A stretch of 64,000 nucleotides of DNA, taken from the NCBI RefSeq assembly GCF_018729455.1, contig NZ_JAHHZF010000001.1, positions 1-64,000 of the forward strand, written 5' to 3'. Source of the DNA: Prosthecodimorpha staleyi. Lineage in GTDB: Bacteria > Pseudomonadota > Alphaproteobacteria > Rhizobiales > Ancalomicrobiaceae. The translations under genes were made by a program, and so were the position numbers. The notes beneath the pieces are model-generated. The model was not told the DNA's origin. It ran no database searches and saw only the letters and a list, made by a program, of their open reading frames with translations. Below are positions 41,081 to 52,672 of the stretch, one piece after another (within the stretch, counting starts at the first letter, position 1; the number at the start of each line of letters is the position of its first letter).

Positions 41081-41277
41081 CTGGGTACGGCCGCGATCCA
41101 GCCGAATCCGGCCGCGGGTTCTGGCCGTGTCGATGCGCCCGTGCATGCGGCTGCGCCGCAGCCGGCCGTCTGATCGACGATCCCTCCAACCCGGGCGCCG
41201 GCCGAGTTCCACAATCCGTCACCGTCCCCTTCGCCCATCCGGCGAGAACCGAACGGGCGTGAGAGGGGCAGGGGGCA

Positions 41278-42375
41278 TCAGGCGTCGAGCGGAATGCGGC
41301 GGCCGGATTCGCGGTCGAACAGATGCAGGTCGTCGCGCCGGGCGACCACGCGGCGGACCGTGCCGGGAGCGGCCGCGATGGTACCCGGCTCGCGGATGAC
41401 GACATCCGGTCCGTTGGCGCCGAGACGGCCGTGCAGGAAGGTCTCCGCGCCCACAGCCTCGACGGCCGTCACAGTGTAAGACAGGGCGATGCCGCCCTCG
41501 GGCGCAGCTTCGTCGCCGACGACATGCAGATGTTCCGGACGGATGCCGAGCCGTGCGCCGGAGACCGGTACCACGATGCCGAGGCCGCCGATGATGCCGG
41601 CGTCACCCGTCACCGGACGCAGCCCGTCGGGGCCGGCGGCGACTTCGATCAGGTTCATCGGCGGGGCGCCGATGAAGCCGGCGACGAACAGGGTTTCCGG
41701 CCGGCGGTAGAGATCGAGCGGGGCGCCGATCTGCTCGACGCGGCCCTTGTTCATGACCACCAGCATGTCGGCCAGCGTCATGGCCTCCAACTGGTCGTGG
41801 GTGACATAGACCGAGGTGGTGGCGAGCGAACGCTGCAGGCGGCGGATCTCGACGCGCATCTGCACGCGCAGCTTGGCGTCGAGGTTGGACAGGGGTTCGT
41901 CGAACAGGAACACCTGTGGCTTGCGGACGATCGCCCGGCCCATGGCGACGCGCTGGCGCTGGCCTCCGGAGAGCTGACGCGGCTTGCGGGCGAGCAGCTC
42001 GCCGAGTTCGAGCACGCGCGCGGCCTCGCGCACGCGGGTCTCGATCTCGGCCTTGGGCGTGCCGCGGTTGCGCAGGCCGTAGGCCATGTTGTCGTAGACC
42101 GACATGTGCGGATAGAGCGCGTAGTTCTGGAACACCATGGCGATGTCGCGCTCGGCCGGCTCGACCGCGTTGACGACGCGCCCACCGATCAAGACCGTGC
42201 CGGTGGTGATCGTCTCCAGCCCGGCGATCATGCGCAGCAGCGTTGACTTGCCGCAGCCGGACGGGCCGACCAGCACGCAGAAGGCGCCGTCCGGAACGGT
42301 GAATTCGACATCCGTCACGGCGGTGACGCCGCCCGCATAGGTCTTGCCCACGCCGGTCAGAACGACCTCGGCCAT
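41278..42375 (-). CDS. ugpC: sn-glycerol-3-phosphate ABC importer, ATPase UgpC
   Basis: 365 residues. Walker [17 protein letters not shown], signature [19 protein letters not shown] and Walker [16 protein letters not shown] are followed by a C-terminal regulatory OB-type domain ([18 protein letters not shown]), as in MalK-like ATPases. It is the last gene of ugpB-ugpA-ugpE-ugpC. The link to glycerol 3-phosphate comes from the ensemble; the ATPase alone would only indicate a carbohydrate importer. Confidence 0.9.
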   Translation of the reverse strand: MAEVVLTGVGKTYAGGVTAVTDVEFTVPDGAFCVLVGPSGCGKSTLLRMIAGLETITTGTVLIGGRVVNAVEPAERDIAMVFQNYALYPHMSVYDNMAYGLRNRGTPKAEIETRVREAARVLELGELLARKPRQLSGGQRQRVAMGRAIVRKPQVFLFDEPLSNLDAKLRVQMRVEIRRLQRSLATTSVYVTHDQLEAMTLADMLVVMNKGRVEQIGAPLDLYRRPETLFVAGFIGAPPMNLIEVAAGPDGLRPVTGDAGIIGGLGIVVPVSGARLGIRPEHLHVVGDEAAPEGGIALSYTVTAVEAVGAETFLHGRLGANGPDVVIREPGTIAAAPGTVRRVVARRDDLHLFDRESGRRIPLDA

Positions 42376-42376
42376 G

Positions 42377-43225
42377 CTATTTCTCCGTCTCCACGAGGCC
42401 CCTGACGAACAGCTTCTGCATCACGATCACGACCAGCACCGGCGGCAGCATGGCCAGCACGGCGGTCGCCATGGCCAGTTGCCACTCGGTCAAGGCATCC
42501 TGCGTGACGATCATCTTCTTGATGCCGATCACGATGGTCTGCATATCGTCGCGCGTGGTGATCAGGAGGGGCCAGAGATACTGGTTCCAGCCATAGATGA
42601 ACTGGATCACGAACATCGCCGCGACCGAGGTGACCGAGAGCGGCACCAGCGTGTCGCGGAAGAACTTCATCGGACCGGCGCCGTCGATCTTGGAGGCCTC
42701 GACCAGTTCGTCCGGCACGGTCATGAAGAACTGGCGGAACAGGAGCGTCGCGGTGGCCGAAGCGATCAGCGGGATGGTCAGCCCCGCATAGGTATCGAGC
42801 ATGTTGAGGTCGGCGACGATCTTGTAGGTCGGATAGATGCGGACCTCGACCGGCAGCATCAGGGTGACGAAGATCAGCCAGAAGATCGTCATCCGGAACG
42901 GAAACCTGAAATAGACCACCGCGAAGGCCGAGGTCAGCGAGATGACGATCTTGCCGATCGCGATCGTCATGGCCATCACGAAGCTGTTGAACAGCATGCC
43001 GCCGACCGGCTGGCGGGTGGTGCCGGAGGTGCCGACGAACAGGGTACGCCAGTAGTTTTCCAGGAACAGCGGGCCGGGCGTCAGCGGCATCTTTCCGTTG
43101 GCGATGGTTGCCGCGTCCCAGGTCGAGGCGACGAAGGCGAGATAGACCGGGAAGGCCAGGATGGCGATGCCGATCAGCAGCGTCAGGTGGGCGAGGGCGG
43201 TGCCGAAGGGACGGTGCTCGACCAT
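42377..43225 (-). CDS. ugpE: sn-glycerol-3-phosphate ABC importer, permease UgpE
   Basis: 282 residues with six membrane helices of the MalG type. The ATPase-contact EAA loop is [20 protein letters not shown]. The first helix is [21 protein letters not shown], followed by a periplasmic part ([15 protein letters not shown]) typical of UgpE. Its start abuts ugpA (shared base at 43225) and its stop lies one base before ugpC, so the four genes are tightly arranged. Confidence 0.93.
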   Translation of the reverse strand: MVEHRPFGTALAHLTLLIGIAILAFPVYLAFVASTWDAATIANGKMPLTPGPLFLENYWRTLFVGTSGTTRQPVGGMLFNSFVMAMTIAIGKIVISLTSAFAVVYFRFPFRMTIFWLIFVTLMLPVEVRIYPTYKIVADLNMLDTYAGLTIPLIASATATLLFRQFFMTVPDELVEASKIDGAGPMKFFRDTLVPLSVTSVAAMFVIQFIYGWNQYLWPLLITTRDDMQTIVIGIKKMIVTQDALTEWQLAMATAVLAMLPPVLVVIVMQKLFVRGLVETEK

Positions 43226-44106
43226 CAGTATTGCACCTTGCGCTCGATGAAGCGGAACTGCACGGCGGTCAGCGCGATCACGATGACCATCAGGATCACC
43301 GACTGCGCCGCCGAGCCGCCGAGGTCGCCGCCGACGCGGCCGTCGGAATAGACCTTGTAGACCAGCGTCTCGGTCGCCTTGGCGGGACCGCCGGCGGTGG
43401 TCGCGTCGATGATGCCGAAGGTGTCGAAGAACACGTAGACCACGTTCACGACGAAGAGATAGAAGGTCGTCGGCGACAGGAGCGGGAAGACGATGGTCCA
43501 GAAGCGCCGGACGGGACGCGCACCGTCGATCGCCGCCGCCTCAATGACCGACTTCGGGATCGCCTGCAGCCCGGCCAGGAAGAACAGGAAATTGTAGGAG
43601 ACCTGCTTCCAGGTCGCCGCCATCACGACCAGCGCCATGGCGTCGGTGGAATCGAGCAGTGGGTTCCAGGTGAAGCCGAGCCCGCGCAGGCCCTGCGAGA
43701 CGAGCCCGAGCGAGGGCTGGAACATGAAGAACCAGAGCACGCCGGCGACCGCCGGGGCGACCGCATAGGGCCAGATCAGGAGCGTCCGATAGGCGGTGCC
43801 GCCCTTCAGCTGCCGGTCCGCCTGCACGGCCAGGAACAGCGCGATCGACAGCGACAGGGCGGTGACGAGCGCCGAGAAGAAGGCCGTCGTGCCGATGGTC
43901 CGGTAGTAGTCGGCCTTGGCGAACAGGTCGCGGTAGTTGGCGAACCCGACGAATTCGGACGAGAGGCCGAAGGCGTCCTCCTGCAGGAAGGATTGCCAGA
44001 CCGCCTGGCTGGCGGGCCAGTAGAAGAAAACCAGCGTCACGGCCAGTTGCGGCGCGACCAGTGCGAAGGGCAGCAGGCGGCCCTGGAAGATGGCGCGTTT
44101 TTCCAT
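43225..44106 (-). CDS. ugpA: sn-glycerol-3-phosphate ABC importer, permease UgpA
   Basis: 293 residues, MalF-type with six helices. N-terminus [20 protein letters not shown] and the motif [20 protein letters not shown] are typical of UgpA. The EAA loop is [20 protein letters not shown]. It begins at 44106, 184 bases after the end of ugpB; that gap may carry a processing or attenuation site, but none is evident. Confidence 0.94.
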   Translation of the reverse strand: MEKRAIFQGRLLPFALVAPQLAVTLVFFYWPASQAVWQSFLQEDAFGLSSEFVGFANYRDLFAKADYYRTIGTTAFFSALVTALSLSIALFLAVQADRQLKGGTAYRTLLIWPYAVAPAVAGVLWFFMFQPSLGLVSQGLRGLGFTWNPLLDSTDAMALVVMAATWKQVSYNFLFFLAGLQAIPKSVIEAAAIDGARPVRRFWTIVFPLLSPTTFYLFVVNVVYVFFDTFGIIDATTAGGPAKATETLVYKVYSDGRVGGDLGGSAAQSVILMVIVIALTAVQFRFIERKVQY

Positions 44107-44290
44107 CGCGGGAGCACTCGGATCGCGGGGGCGCGGATCGCGCGGACGGCGAGGCGGCGGCTTGTGCGGCCGCCGCCGATTGTGCGGGCGGGCAGGGAGG
44201 GCAGCCAGGGCCGGTGGGAGACCACGGGCCGAGGGGGCGGGGCACGTCGCGGTGGACGGCCCGCCCCGATCGCCCCGAGCCTCTCGCCGA

Positions 44291-45607
44291 TCAGCGCGTG
44301 GCGGTCTGCTCGAACTTGCGCAGCATCTCGTTGCCGCGCGCCACGGCGGCGTCGAGCGCTTCCTTGGCGGACTTCTTGCCGGCCAGCGCCGCCTCGATCT
44401 CCTCCGACCACACGTCGCGCATCTGGACCATGCCGCCGAAGCGCAGGCCGCGCGAATTCTCGGTCGGCTCCTTGTTGGTCAGTTCCTTCAGCGCCGTCTC
44501 CAGCAGCGGGTTCTTGTCGTAGAAGCCCGAAGTCTTGACCTTCTCGTAGGCCGCCTTGGTGATCGGCAGGTAGCCGGACTCGGTGTGCAGCTTGGCCTGG
44601 CGGTCGGTGTCGGACAGGAAGGTGAAGAACTTCGCCACGCCCTTGTATTCGGCCGCCGGCTTGCCGCCCATCACCCAGAGCGAGGCGCCGCCGATGATCG
44701 AATTCTGCGGCGCACCCGGCACGTCGGGATAATAGGGCATCGGCGCGTTGGAATAGTCGAACTTGGCGTTGGCCTTGACGTTGCCGTAGAAGGCCGAGGA
44801 GGTCAGGAACAGCGGGCATTCACCGGAGGTGAAGCGGCCCTCGCCGGTGTTGGTGCGGCCGGAATAGTCGAAGGTCTTGTCCTTCTGCAGCGCGACCAGC
44901 GTCTCCAGATGCTTGACGTAGAGCGGCGCGTTGATCTGCAGGACGGTGTCGAAGCCGTCCATGCCGTTGGCCCGGGTGGCCAGCGGTACGTTGTGCCAGG
45001 CGCCGAGCTGCTCGATATTGGCCCAGGTCGTCCAGGCAGTGGAGACGCCGCAGGTGGCATAGCCGGCAGCCTTCAGCTTCTTGGCGGCCTCGAACACCTC
45101 CGGCCAGGTCTTCGGCGGCTGGTCCGGGTTCAGGCCGGCCTTGCGCAGGGCGTCGCGGTTGACCCACATCACCATGCTGGAGGAGTTGAACGGGAAGGAC
45201 AGCATCTCGCCCTTCACGGTCGAATAGTAGCCGGTGATCGCGGGCAGGTAGGACTTCGGGTCGAAGCTCTCGCCGGCATCCTTCATCATCGTCTGGACCG
45301 GCATGATGGCGCCCTTGGCGGCCATCATGGTGGCGGTGCCGACCTCGAAGACCTGCATGATGTGCGGTGCGTTGCCGGCCCGGTAGGCGGCGATGCCGGC
45401 ATTCAGCGTGTCGGCATAGGAGCCCTTGTAGCTCGGAACGACCTTGTAGTCCTTCTGGCTGGCGTTGAACTCTTCCGCGAGCTTGACGATCACGTCGTTG
45501 TTCGCGCCGGTCATGGCGTGCCACCACTGCAGCTCGACCTGCGCCTGGGCGGCGCTGGCGGCGAACGAGAAGGCAGCGGCGAGGATAAGCGGCTTCACCG
45601 TGGTCAT
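44291..45607 (-). CDS. ugpB: sn-glycerol-3-phosphate-binding protein UgpB
   Basis: 438 residues. A signal peptide ([20 protein letters not shown], cleaved after AQA) precedes a periplasmic substrate-binding fold. Family stretches: [40 protein letters not shown], and [20 protein letters not shown]. It is the first and probably most expressed gene of the import operon. A Pho-box-like motif lies ~90 bases upstream, fitting the phosphate-starvation control known for ugp in other bacteria. Substrate identity follows from similarity to UgpB and could extend to glycerophosphodiesters. Confidence 0.93.
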   Translation of the reverse strand: MTTVKPLILAAAFSFAASAAQAQVELQWWHAMTGANNDVIVKLAEEFNASQKDYKVVPSYKGSYADTLNAGIAAYRAGNAPHIMQVFEVGTATMMAAKGAIMPVQTMMKDAGESFDPKSYLPAITGYYSTVKGEMLSFPFNSSSMVMWVNRDALRKAGLNPDQPPKTWPEVFEAAKKLKAAGYATCGVSTAWTTWANIEQLGAWHNVPLATRANGMDGFDTVLQINAPLYVKHLETLVALQKDKTFDYSGRTNTGEGRFTSGECPLFLTSSAFYGNVKANAKFDYSNAPMPYYPDVPGAPQNSIIGGASLWVMGGKPAAEYKGVAKFFTFLSDTDRQAKLHTESGYLPITKAAYEKVKTSGFYDKNPLLETALKELTNKEPTENSRGLRFGGMVQMRDVWSEEIEAALAGKKSAKEALDAAVARGNEMLRKFEQTATR

Positions 45608-45696
45608 GGCGGTCTCCCGGTCGTTTCCAGACGTCGTTGCGTCGATCCCGATGGCGGCGCGACGTCCGATGGAAGCTCACCGGCTAGCCGTCCCGC

Positions 45697-45716
45697 GTCA
45701 CGGTTCTGTGACGGTT
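45697..45716. promoter_or_regulatory. Pho-box-like motif upstream of ugpB
   Basis: Plus-strand GTCACGGTTCTGTGACGG contains direct repeats of ACGGTT exactly 11 bases apart (45700 and 45711) and the inverted halves GTCAC/GTGAC. It shares GTCACGGTTnTGT with the motif before the DUF6600-like gene. The match to CTGTCATnnnnCTGTCAT is 9 of 14. An adjacent perfect palindrome CGGCTAGCCG sits at 45681-45690. The whole divergent gap 45608-46020 contains no gene and serves ugpB and the rlpA-like gene. Confidence 0.4.
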
Positions 45717-46020
45717 TTGTTTCCGACTGTCGTATCAGCTTCCCGGGCGAAAGCCAGCTTGGCAAGTCCCCGGCAACAGACAAGCCGGCTACGGATCGCC
45801 GAAAGGCGTTCCGGCAATCGAAATTGGCGCCGGATTGCATCGGATCCGGTCGAATTCGCTTCGGTTAAGGATCGGGTAACGGCTCAATGCAAATTTGAGC
45901 GGACAGGGCCGGGGCCGGAAAGAATTCCGGGCGTCGGTGTCCCTGGCGCAACACCTCACGGGCCCGACAGAACGGAGGGCCGGGGAGGGTGCCGCCTCGC
46001 GGGGCGGCAAGGTGGCCGCG

Positions 46021-47628
46021 ATGTCCTTGTTCCTGCGTTCCTCGCGCACCCGCTTCCAGGCTTTCGGCCGCGGCGCGGCCTTCCTGATGACCTGCACGGC
46101 GCTTGCGGCCTGCTCGAGCGCGCCGAACGGCACCGACTCGCGCTACGGCGTCTCGGCGAGCCGGCGGGTCTATGCCGACGGCCAGCCGATCCCCAAGGGC
46201 GGCGGCCGCGAACAGGTCGGCAAGCCCTACAACATCGCTGGCCGGACCTATGTACCGCGCGAGGATCCGAACTACGACAATACCGGCGTCGCTTCCTGGT
46301 ACGGCAGCGACTTCCACGGCCGTCTGACCGCCAATGGCGAGATCTACGACCGCACCGCCATTTCGGCTGCGCATCCGACCATGCCGCTGCCCTCCTATGC
46401 GCGCGTGACCAACCTGCGCAACGGACGCTCGATCGTCGTCCGGGTCAACGACCGCGGCCCCTATGCCGGCAATCGCGAGATTGACCTGTCGGAGCGGACC
46501 GCCGAACTGCTCGAGTTCAAGAGCAAGGGCCTCGCCGAGGTCCGCGTCCAATATGTCGGCCGCGCGCCGGTCGAAGGGTCCGACGATCGCCAACTGATGG
46601 CGACCCTGACCGAGGGCGGCGCGCCGTCGATCGCCGGCGACCGGGTGATGGTCGCCGAGGCCGGCGGACGGGCGCCGCAGGTGCCGCCGCGCATCCAACT
46701 GGCCGACGCCTCCGGAACGCCCGGCTATCCCGGCGCCGGCCGCGCGGCCGCGCCGCCCGATATCGGGCCGGCTCCCGTCCGTACTGCCAGCCGCAGGCCG
46801 GCGCCGTCCGAGGACGACGACGACGGCTGGCCCGCCCCGCCGCCGCCCCGCGGTGCCGCCGCCGGTCGTCCCGGCTCTGGCCCGAACTACGGCGCCGGAC
46901 CGGGCCCCGCCTATGGCGCGGCCCCGATGCCCACCGGCGCCGGTCCGGCGTCTCCCGCCATGATGCGGCCGTCCTATGGCGCGGCCGACCCGGGTGCCGG
47001 CCGGGCCGGGGCGGGCGCCGGCCAGTCGCCACGTTACGTCTATCCCGCTGATGGCCAGCCGGCCGCACGCGGCGCCATACCGCCCGGCTGGCAGGTCGGT
47101 CCCGAACCCGTCGCCGCCGGCCGGCGCGCGCCGGCCATGCCGGGGGCCTTGCCGGATCCGGACGACGACGGCATCGATGCCGATGCCCTGTCGCTCGCGC
47201 CGACCCGGCGTCCGGTCATCGGGGCGCCGAAGCCGGCCGTCCAGCCCGCCCCGGTCCGTCCGTCGTCGCGCCTCTCCTATTCGGACAGTGCCGGCCCGGC
47301 CGCCGCGACGGCCGCCGTCTTCACCCGGATGGGCGAGGGGCGCTCGTTCTCGGCGCTCGGCGGCGGCAGGAGCCCGAACGACGGAACCTCCCGGATCCCG
47401 GCGGCCGCCGTCACGCTCGATCTCGGCGCCTATGCCGACGCGGCCAATGCCGAGCGCCTGATCGCCCGGATGCGTGTCCATGGCGATGTGCGCAGTCAGA
47501 TCGTCGCCAAATCCGACGGTCGCCGCCTGACGGCGGTTACGCTCGTCGTCGAGGCCGGGCACGCGGCTGCCGCCGCCGCTGCGGCCCGCAGCGCAGGCGT
47601 CGAGGCGGTTCCGGTGCCCCGCCGCTGA
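46021..47628 (+). CDS. rlpA: RlpA-like septal lipoprotein with long disordered linker
   Basis: 535 residues from ATG 46021. The N-terminus ends in a lipobox (TALAAC), so it is a lipoprotein. The double-psi beta-barrel domain of RlpA lies at ~residues 80-170: GVASWYGSDFHGRLTANGE, TMPLPSYARVTNLRNGRSI and VVRVNDRGPYAGNREIDLSE with the catalytic-type Asp. RlpA trims peptidoglycan lacking stem peptides at the septum. The following ~280 residues are Pro/Gly/Ala-rich and disordered. The C-terminal ~75 residues (AVTLDLGAYADAANAERLIA) look like a weak SPOR domain. The open frame extends upstream to 45895 but lacks a signal there. Confidence 0.85.
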   Translation: MSLFLRSSRTRFQAFGRGAAFLMTCTALAACSSAPNGTDSRYGVSASRRVYADGQPIPKGGGREQVGKPYNIAGRTYVPREDPNYDNTGVASWYGSDFHGRLTANGEIYDRTAISAAHPTMPLPSYARVTNLRNGRSIVVRVNDRGPYAGNREIDLSERTAELLEFKSKGLAEVRVQYVGRAPVEGSDDRQLMATLTEGGAPSIAGDRVMVAEAGGRAPQVPPRIQLADASGTPGYPGAGRAAAPPDIGPAPVRTASRRPAPSEDDDDGWPAPPPPRGAAAGRPGSGPNYGAGPGPAYGAAPMPTGAGPASPAMMRPSYGAADPGAGRAGAGAGQSPRYVYPADGQPAARGAIPPGWQVGPEPVAAGRRAPAMPGALPDPDDDGIDADALSLAPTRRPVIGAPKPAVQPAPVRPSSRLSYSDSAGPAAATAAVFTRMGEGRSFSALGGGRSPNDGTSRIPAAAVTLDLGAYADAANAERLIARMRVHGDVRSQIVAKSDGRRLTAVTLVVEAGHAAAAAAAARSAGVEAVPVPRR

Positions 47629-47844
47629 CGGGCCGGCGGTCCTCGGCGAGGCGGTAGGGCCGCAATTTCCGCCCCGCCGGATCGGCCCGCCCCCACTATT
47701 CGGTTGGCCGCGCCTGCGGCATGTCGGATAGTCGCGCGGAGGATCGTCCCGGATTCGGGAGCGCGTCCGGCCGGGTCCGTCGGGGCGCGGGCTTGGCTGG
47801 ATACCGCGCCGACGGGCGGGACCCGGACGGTGGAGTGAGCGCAA

Positions 47845-49134
47845 ATGGTGCGACATGTCGGGAAGGCTGGCTTCGGTCCGGCCCGGTACGAGCCGGAGCT
47901 CGACCGTCCGGAGGCCGGGTCGCCGTCGCATGCCCGTTCGGTGTCGCGTCGTGCGGTCGTTGGCTTGGCTGCGGCCGTGGTCGGCATGGCGGCGCTGTTC
48001 GCAGCTCCGGCATCGGTCCTCGCGCAGGCGCAGACCTTCGAAACGAAGGCCGAGCAGGCGATCCTGATCGATTTCGAATCGAACACCGTTCTCTTCGAGA
48101 AGAATGCCGACAAGCTGTTCGCCCCGGCGAGCCTCGCCAAGATGATGACGATCGCGGTCGTGTTCGACCAGATCAAGGCCGGCAAGCTGACACTGGAGCA
48201 GGACTTCACGATCTCCGAGCATGCCTGGCGGACCGGCGGCGCCCCGTCGCGCACGTCCTCGATGTTCGCGCCGATCAATTCCCGCGTGACCGTCAACGAC
48301 CTGATCCAGGGCATCTGCGTGCAGTCGGCCAATGATGGGGCGATCGCCGTCGCGGAAGGCCTCGCCGGGACGGAACTGGCCTTCTCGGAGATGATGAACA
48401 AGAAGGCGCGCGACATCGGCATGACCAAGTCGGTGTTCCGCAATCCGACCGGCCTGCCCGATCCAGACCAGAAGATCACCGCGCGCGAATACGCCAAGCT
48501 GGCGACCTATATCATCGCCAACCATCCGGACCTCTACAAGGTCTATTCGCAGCGCGAATTCACCTACAACAAGATCCGACAGCAGAACCGCAATCCGCTT
48601 CTGAACGACGGCATCGGCGCCGACGGCTTCAAGACCGGTTACATCAAAGAATCCGGCTACAATATCGTCGGCTCGGCCGTGCAGGGCGGCCAGCGGCTGA
48701 TCGCCGTGATGGGCGGCATGAAGAGCGAGAAGGAGCGCGCCGAGGAAGCCCGCAAGCTCCTGGAATGGGGCTTCCGCTCCTTCGAACAGATCACCCTCTA
48801 CAAGGCCGGCGAGTCGCCCGGCGACGCCAAGGTGTTCGGCGGCGCCTCCGCATCGGTGCCGCTGGTCGGCGAGAAGGCCCTCACGCTCCTGGTGCCGCGC
48901 GGCAACCGCGACAAGCTCAGGGCGCATGTCATCTATCGCGGCCCGGTCAAGGCCCCGATCGAGAAGGGGGCCCAGATCGGCAAGCTCCAGGTCCTGCGCG
49001 GCGACAGCGTGATCCAGGAGAAGCCGCTTTATGCCGCCGAGGCGGTCGGGCTCGGTCCGATGCACAGCCGCGCGATGGATGCGGCCTACGAGTCGGTCGT
49101 GCGCTTCGTGCGCGAGACCGTGGGCCTCAAGTGA
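47845..49134 (+). CDS. dac: D-alanyl-D-alanine carboxypeptidase (PBP5/6 family)
   Basis: 429 residues. After a long basic N-region, a hydrophobic signal ([20 protein letters not shown]) ends in VLAQA. The serine-hydrolase motifs are intact: S96-x-x-K99 in [10 protein letters not shown]161-A-N in CVQSANDG, and K263-T-G in [11 protein letters not shown]. The C-terminal ~100 residues form the beta domain ([20 protein letters not shown]) and end in an amphipathic helix for membrane attachment. It removes terminal D-Ala from peptidoglycan stems. GGAGTGAG supports the start. TGATG overlap couples it to tmk. Confidence 0.94.
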   Translation: MVRHVGKAGFGPARYEPELDRPEAGSPSHARSVSRRAVVGLAAAVVGMAALFAAPASVLAQAQTFETKAEQAILIDFESNTVLFEKNADKLFAPASLAKMMTIAVVFDQIKAGKLTLEQDFTISEHAWRTGGAPSRTSSMFAPINSRVTVNDLIQGICVQSANDGAIAVAEGLAGTELAFSEMMNKKARDIGMTKSVFRNPTGLPDPDQKITAREYAKLATYIIANHPDLYKVYSQREFTYNKIRQQNRNPLLNDGIGADGFKTGYIKESGYNIVGSAVQGGQRLIAVMGGMKSEKERAEEARKLLEWGFRSFEQITLYKAGESPGDAKVFGGASASVPLVGEKALTLLVPRGNRDKLRAHVIYRGPVKAPIEKGAQIGKLQVLRGDSVIQEKPLYAAEAVGLGPMHSRAMDAAYESVVRFVRETVGLK

Positions 49135-49814
49135 TGGCGGCCGGCGTCGGCATGCCCGACGCCCCTCGCCGGCCGGCGCGGTTCATCACGCTGGAAGGCG
49201 GGGAGGGCGCGGGCAAGTCGACCCAGGCCCGCCGTCTCGCCGACCGCCTGCAGGGTCTCGGCATCGGCACCGTCTCGACGCGCGAACCGGGCGGCTCGCC
49301 CGGCGCCGAGGCCGTCCGCCATGTCCTTCTGTCCGGTGCCGCCGAACGGTTCGGGCCGGACGTCGAGGCGATCCTGTTCGCCGCCGCCCGCGCCGACCAT
49401 GTCGACGAGACCATCCGCCCGGCGCTGGAACGTGGCGACTGGGTCATCTGCGACCGCTTCGCCGACTCGACACGCGTCTATCAGGCCGAGATCGGCGACG
49501 GCCTGATCGACGCCCTGGAGAGCGTGGCGCTGGATGGGGTGGTGCCCGACCTGACCCTGCTCCTGGACCTGCCGGCGGAAATCGGCCTGGAACGGGCCCG
49601 GACGCGGCGCGGTGCGGACGAGGTCGACCGCTTCGAGAAGGACGCCCTCGCCCTGCATGTCGCCCGCCGCGAGGCCTTCCTGGCGCTCGCGCGCCGCCAT
49701 CCGGAACGGATGGTCGTGATCGATGCGGGAGCTGAAGCGGACGCGGTCGCCGCCGCGGTCTGGGCGGCAGTCGCAGGCCGGTTCGATCTGGCGTCCGACG
49801 GCCGGGCCGGGTAG
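49134..49814 (+). CDS. tmk: Thymidylate kinase
   Basis: 226 residues. It phosphorylates dTMP to dTDP. The P-loop GGEGAGKST is at residues 22-30; [15 protein letters not shown] is the dTMP-site loop, [12 protein letters not shown] the DRx motif and [20 protein letters not shown] the lid region. The start overlaps the carboxypeptidase stop and holB begins nine bases after its end, so the three form one operon. Confidence 0.95.
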   Translation: MAAGVGMPDAPRRPARFITLEGGEGAGKSTQARRLADRLQGLGIGTVSTREPGGSPGAEAVRHVLLSGAAERFGPDVEAILFAAARADHVDETIRPALERGDWVICDRFADSTRVYQAEIGDGLIDALESVALDGVVPDLTLLLDLPAEIGLERARTRRGADEVDRFEKDALALHVARREAFLALARRHPERMVVIDAGAEADAVAAAVWAAVAGRFDLASDGRAG

Positions 49815-49823
49815 AGCCTCGTC

Positions 49824-50903
49824 ATGGCACGCGCAGCGACGACCCCCCTGGAGGCGGCCCCCGAGGCCGATGCGATCGACGGCGCGCCGCTGCCGCGCGA
49901 GCGGCACACGCTGATCGGCCACCGGGAGGGCGAGCGCACCCTGCTCGACGCCTACCGGTCGGGGCGCATCCATCACGGCTGGCTGATCGGCGGCGCCAAG
50001 GGCATCGGCAAGGCGACGCTCGCCTTCCGCTTCGCCCGCTTCGTCCTGGCCCATCCGGACCCCGCAGCCCCAGCAGTGCGCGACGCGACCAGCCTGGCGG
50101 TCGATCCGGACAACCCCGTTTCCCGCCGCATCGCCGCCGGCGCCCATGGCGACCTCCTTCACCTGCGCCGGCCCTGGGACGAGAAGACCAAGCGCCACAA
50201 GACCGTGCTGACGGTCGCCGAAATCCGCCGCACGGTCGGCTTCTTCGGCTCCACGGCGGCGGAGGGCGGCTGGCGCGTGGCGATCGTCGACGCGGCCGAC
50301 GATCTCAATGCCAGCGCCGCCAATGCGCTCCTGAAGATCCTGGAGGAACCGCCGGCGCGCTGCCTGTTCCTGGTGCTGACCCATCAGCCCGGCCGCCTGC
50401 TGCCGACCATCCGCTCGCGCTGCCGGCGCCTGTTGCTGCCGAGCCTGTCCGAGGACGACCTGATCGGCGGCCTGACCGGCCTCGGCTATGGCCGCAACAG
50501 CGATGCCTCGACGCTGAAGACCGCCGCCGGCATCGCCGACGGCAGCCTGCGCCGCGCGATCCAACTGATCGAGAGCGACGGCGTGGCGCTCTATCGCAAG
50601 GTCGAGACGCTGGCCCGCCGGCTGCCGGCGCTGGACGTGAAGGACCTGCACCGGCTCGCCGACGAGGTCGCCGGGCGGGGCGCCGACGAGGCCTTCGAGA
50701 CGGCGACGGAATTCTTCCTCGGCCATGCCGCGATGCGGGCGCGCGAAGCCGGTCTGGCCGGGCAGGGGCGCCGCGCTGCCCTCTGGGCAGAGGCCGAGAT
50801 CGCCGCCCGCCGCGACCTCGGCGCCGTCGACGCGCTCAATCTCGACAAGCGTGCCGCCCTGATTTCCCTCGTGCGGACCCTTGTCGAAGCTGCGCGGAAT
50901 TGA
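49824..50903 (+). CDS. holB: DNA polymerase III subunit delta'
   Basis: 359 residues of the clamp-loader AAA+ fold. [20 protein letters not shown] is the degenerate P-loop, [20 protein letters not shown] the following helix, and [20 protein letters not shown] with [20 protein letters not shown] is the sensor/SRC region diagnostic of HolB. No zinc cysteines are obvious in the P-loop neighbourhood. Downstream of tmk, as in many bacteria. metG follows after 142 bases. Confidence 0.94.
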   Translation: MARAATTPLEAAPEADAIDGAPLPRERHTLIGHREGERTLLDAYRSGRIHHGWLIGGAKGIGKATLAFRFARFVLAHPDPAAPAVRDATSLAVDPDNPVSRRIAAGAHGDLLHLRRPWDEKTKRHKTVLTVAEIRRTVGFFGSTAAEGGWRVAIVDAADDLNASAANALLKILEEPPARCLFLVLTHQPGRLLPTIRSRCRRLLLPSLSEDDLIGGLTGLGYGRNSDASTLKTAAGIADGSLRRAIQLIESDGVALYRKVETLARRLPALDVKDLHRLADEVAGRGADEAFETATEFFLGHAAMRAREAGLAGQGRRAALWAEAEIAARRDLGAVDALNLDKRAALISLVRTLVEAARN

Positions 50904-51045
50904 GTATCCCCTGCGGGACCCTCTATGGAATGATGCGCAGGCAGGTTATTCCAGACCGAAAGGGTACGAGCGCCCTGCCGGCATCCGCCCGGATGCGGGG
51001 GTGCTCCAGCGCCGGACTCCGCCGGCGATCAGGACGCTCCGAGAC

Positions 51046-52605
51046 ATGACGAAACCGAAATTCTTCATCACGACCGCGATCGACTACCCGAACGGCCGGC
51101 CCCATGTCGGCCACGCCTACGAGAAGATCGCCTCCGACGCCCTGGCCCGCTTCAAGCGGCTGGACGGCTTCGACGTCCTGTTCCTGACCGGTACCGACGA
51201 ACACGGCCTGAAGATGCACCAGACCGCGGCGCGCGAGGGGCTGACGCCGCGCCAGCTGGTCGACCGCAATTCGGCGGTCTTCAAGGACATGGACGCGCTG
51301 CTGAACGTCTCCTATGACGACTTCATCCGCACCACCGAGCCGCGCCACCATGCCTCCGTGCAGGAAATCTGGCGGCGGATGGAGAAGGCCGGCGACATCT
51401 ACAAGGCCAAATATGCCGGCTGGTACTCGGTGCGCGACGAGGCCTACTACGCCGAGGGCGAGACCCAGGTCGGCGACGACGGCGTGCGCCGCTCGATCGG
51501 CACCGGCACTCCGGTCGAATGGACCGAGGAGGAGAGCTACTTCTTCAAGCTCTCGGCCTATGCGGAGCGCCTGCTCGCCCTTTACCGCGACCAGCCGGAC
51601 TTCATCGGCCCGGCCTCGCGCAAGAACGAGGTGATCTCCTTCGTCGAGGGCGGCCTGGAGGATCTCTCGATCAGCCGCACCACCTTCGACTGGGGCGTGC
51701 CGGTGCCGGATGCGCCCGGCCATGTGATGTATGTCTGGATCGATGCGCTGACCAACTACATCACCGGCGCCGGCTTTCCGGACGAGGCCTCGGAGAAGTA
51801 CAAGACCTACTGGCCGGCGGACCTGCACGTCATCGGCAAGGACATCGTGCGCTTCCACGCGGTCTATTGGCCGGCCTTCCTGATGTCGGCCGGTCTGCCG
51901 CTGCCCCGGCGCGTCTTCGCGCATGGGTTCATCTTCAACCGCGGCGAGAAGATGTCGAAGTCGGTCGGCAACGTGGTCGATCCGTTCGACCTGGCGCATG
52001 CCTATGGCGTCGACCCGATGCGCTTCTTCTTCCTGCGCGAGGTGCCGTTCGGCCAGGACGGCAACTACAGCCATGACGCCATTGTGGCGCGGATGAATGC
52101 CGATCTCGCCAACGATCTCGGCAATCTGGCGCAGCGCTCGCTGTCGATGATCGCCAAGAACTGCGGCGGCGTGCTGCCGCAACCGGGGCCGCTCGCGGCT
52201 GCCGACGAGACGCTGCTCGCCCAGGCCGACGGACTGATGGCGGCCGCGCGCACGGCCTTCGATGCCCAGGAGATCCACAAGGCCCTGGAGGCGATCTGGT
52301 TCGTGGTCGCTGAGACCAACCGCTATTTCACCGCCCAGGAGCCGTGGGCGCTGCGCAAGACCGACTTCGCCCGCATGGAGACCGTGCTCTGGGTCACCGC
52401 CGAGGTGCTGCGCATCGTCGGTCTGCTGATCCAGCCGATCATGCCGAAATCGGCCGGCACGCTGCTCGACCTGCTCGGCCAGCAGGCGCCGGAGGCGCGC
52501 GCCTTCGCCGCGATCGGCACCCGCATTGCCGGTGGCACGGTGCTGCCGGCACCCGCGCCGGTCTTCCCGAAATATGTCGAGCCGGAGACGGGCGAGGGGG
52601 CCTGA
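51046..52605 (+). CDS. metG: Methionyl-tRNA synthetase
   Basis: 519 residues. The class I signatures are HVGH (residues 20-23) in [20 protein letters not shown] and KMSKS (302-306) in [15 protein letters not shown]. The connective domain has no CxxC zinc knuckle, and no C-terminal tRNA-binding domain is present; both are normal for this short type. The start at 51046 ([14 protein letters not shown]) fits the family; the frame upstream is non-coding. Its ribosome site is weak. tatD follows at 67 bases. Confidence 0.96.
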   Translation: MTKPKFFITTAIDYPNGRPHVGHAYEKIASDALARFKRLDGFDVLFLTGTDEHGLKMHQTAAREGLTPRQLVDRNSAVFKDMDALLNVSYDDFIRTTEPRHHASVQEIWRRMEKAGDIYKAKYAGWYSVRDEAYYAEGETQVGDDGVRRSIGTGTPVEWTEEESYFFKLSAYAERLLALYRDQPDFIGPASRKNEVISFVEGGLEDLSISRTTFDWGVPVPDAPGHVMYVWIDALTNYITGAGFPDEASEKYKTYWPADLHVIGKDIVRFHAVYWPAFLMSAGLPLPRRVFAHGFIFNRGEKMSKSVGNVVDPFDLAHAYGVDPMRFFFLREVPFGQDGNYSHDAIVARMNADLANDLGNLAQRSLSMIAKNCGGVLPQPGPLAAADETLLAQADGLMAAARTAFDAQEIHKALEAIWFVVAETNRYFTAQEPWALRKTDFARMETVLWVTAEVLRIVGLLIQPIMPKSAGTLLDLLGQQAPEARAFAAIGTRIAGGTVLPAPAPVFPKYVEPETGEGA

Positions 52606-52672
52606 CCCCGCGCCCGTCCCGTCTTCCCCCAAGCCAATCCGGGCCGCTCGCGGCCCGGGCAGCGGACCTGCC

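Noticed and set aside
45865-49065. 1066-codon antisense frame over the rlpA-like and carboxypeptidase genes
   Set aside because: No ribosome site or domains; the sense strand carries clear signal peptides and catalytic motifs.
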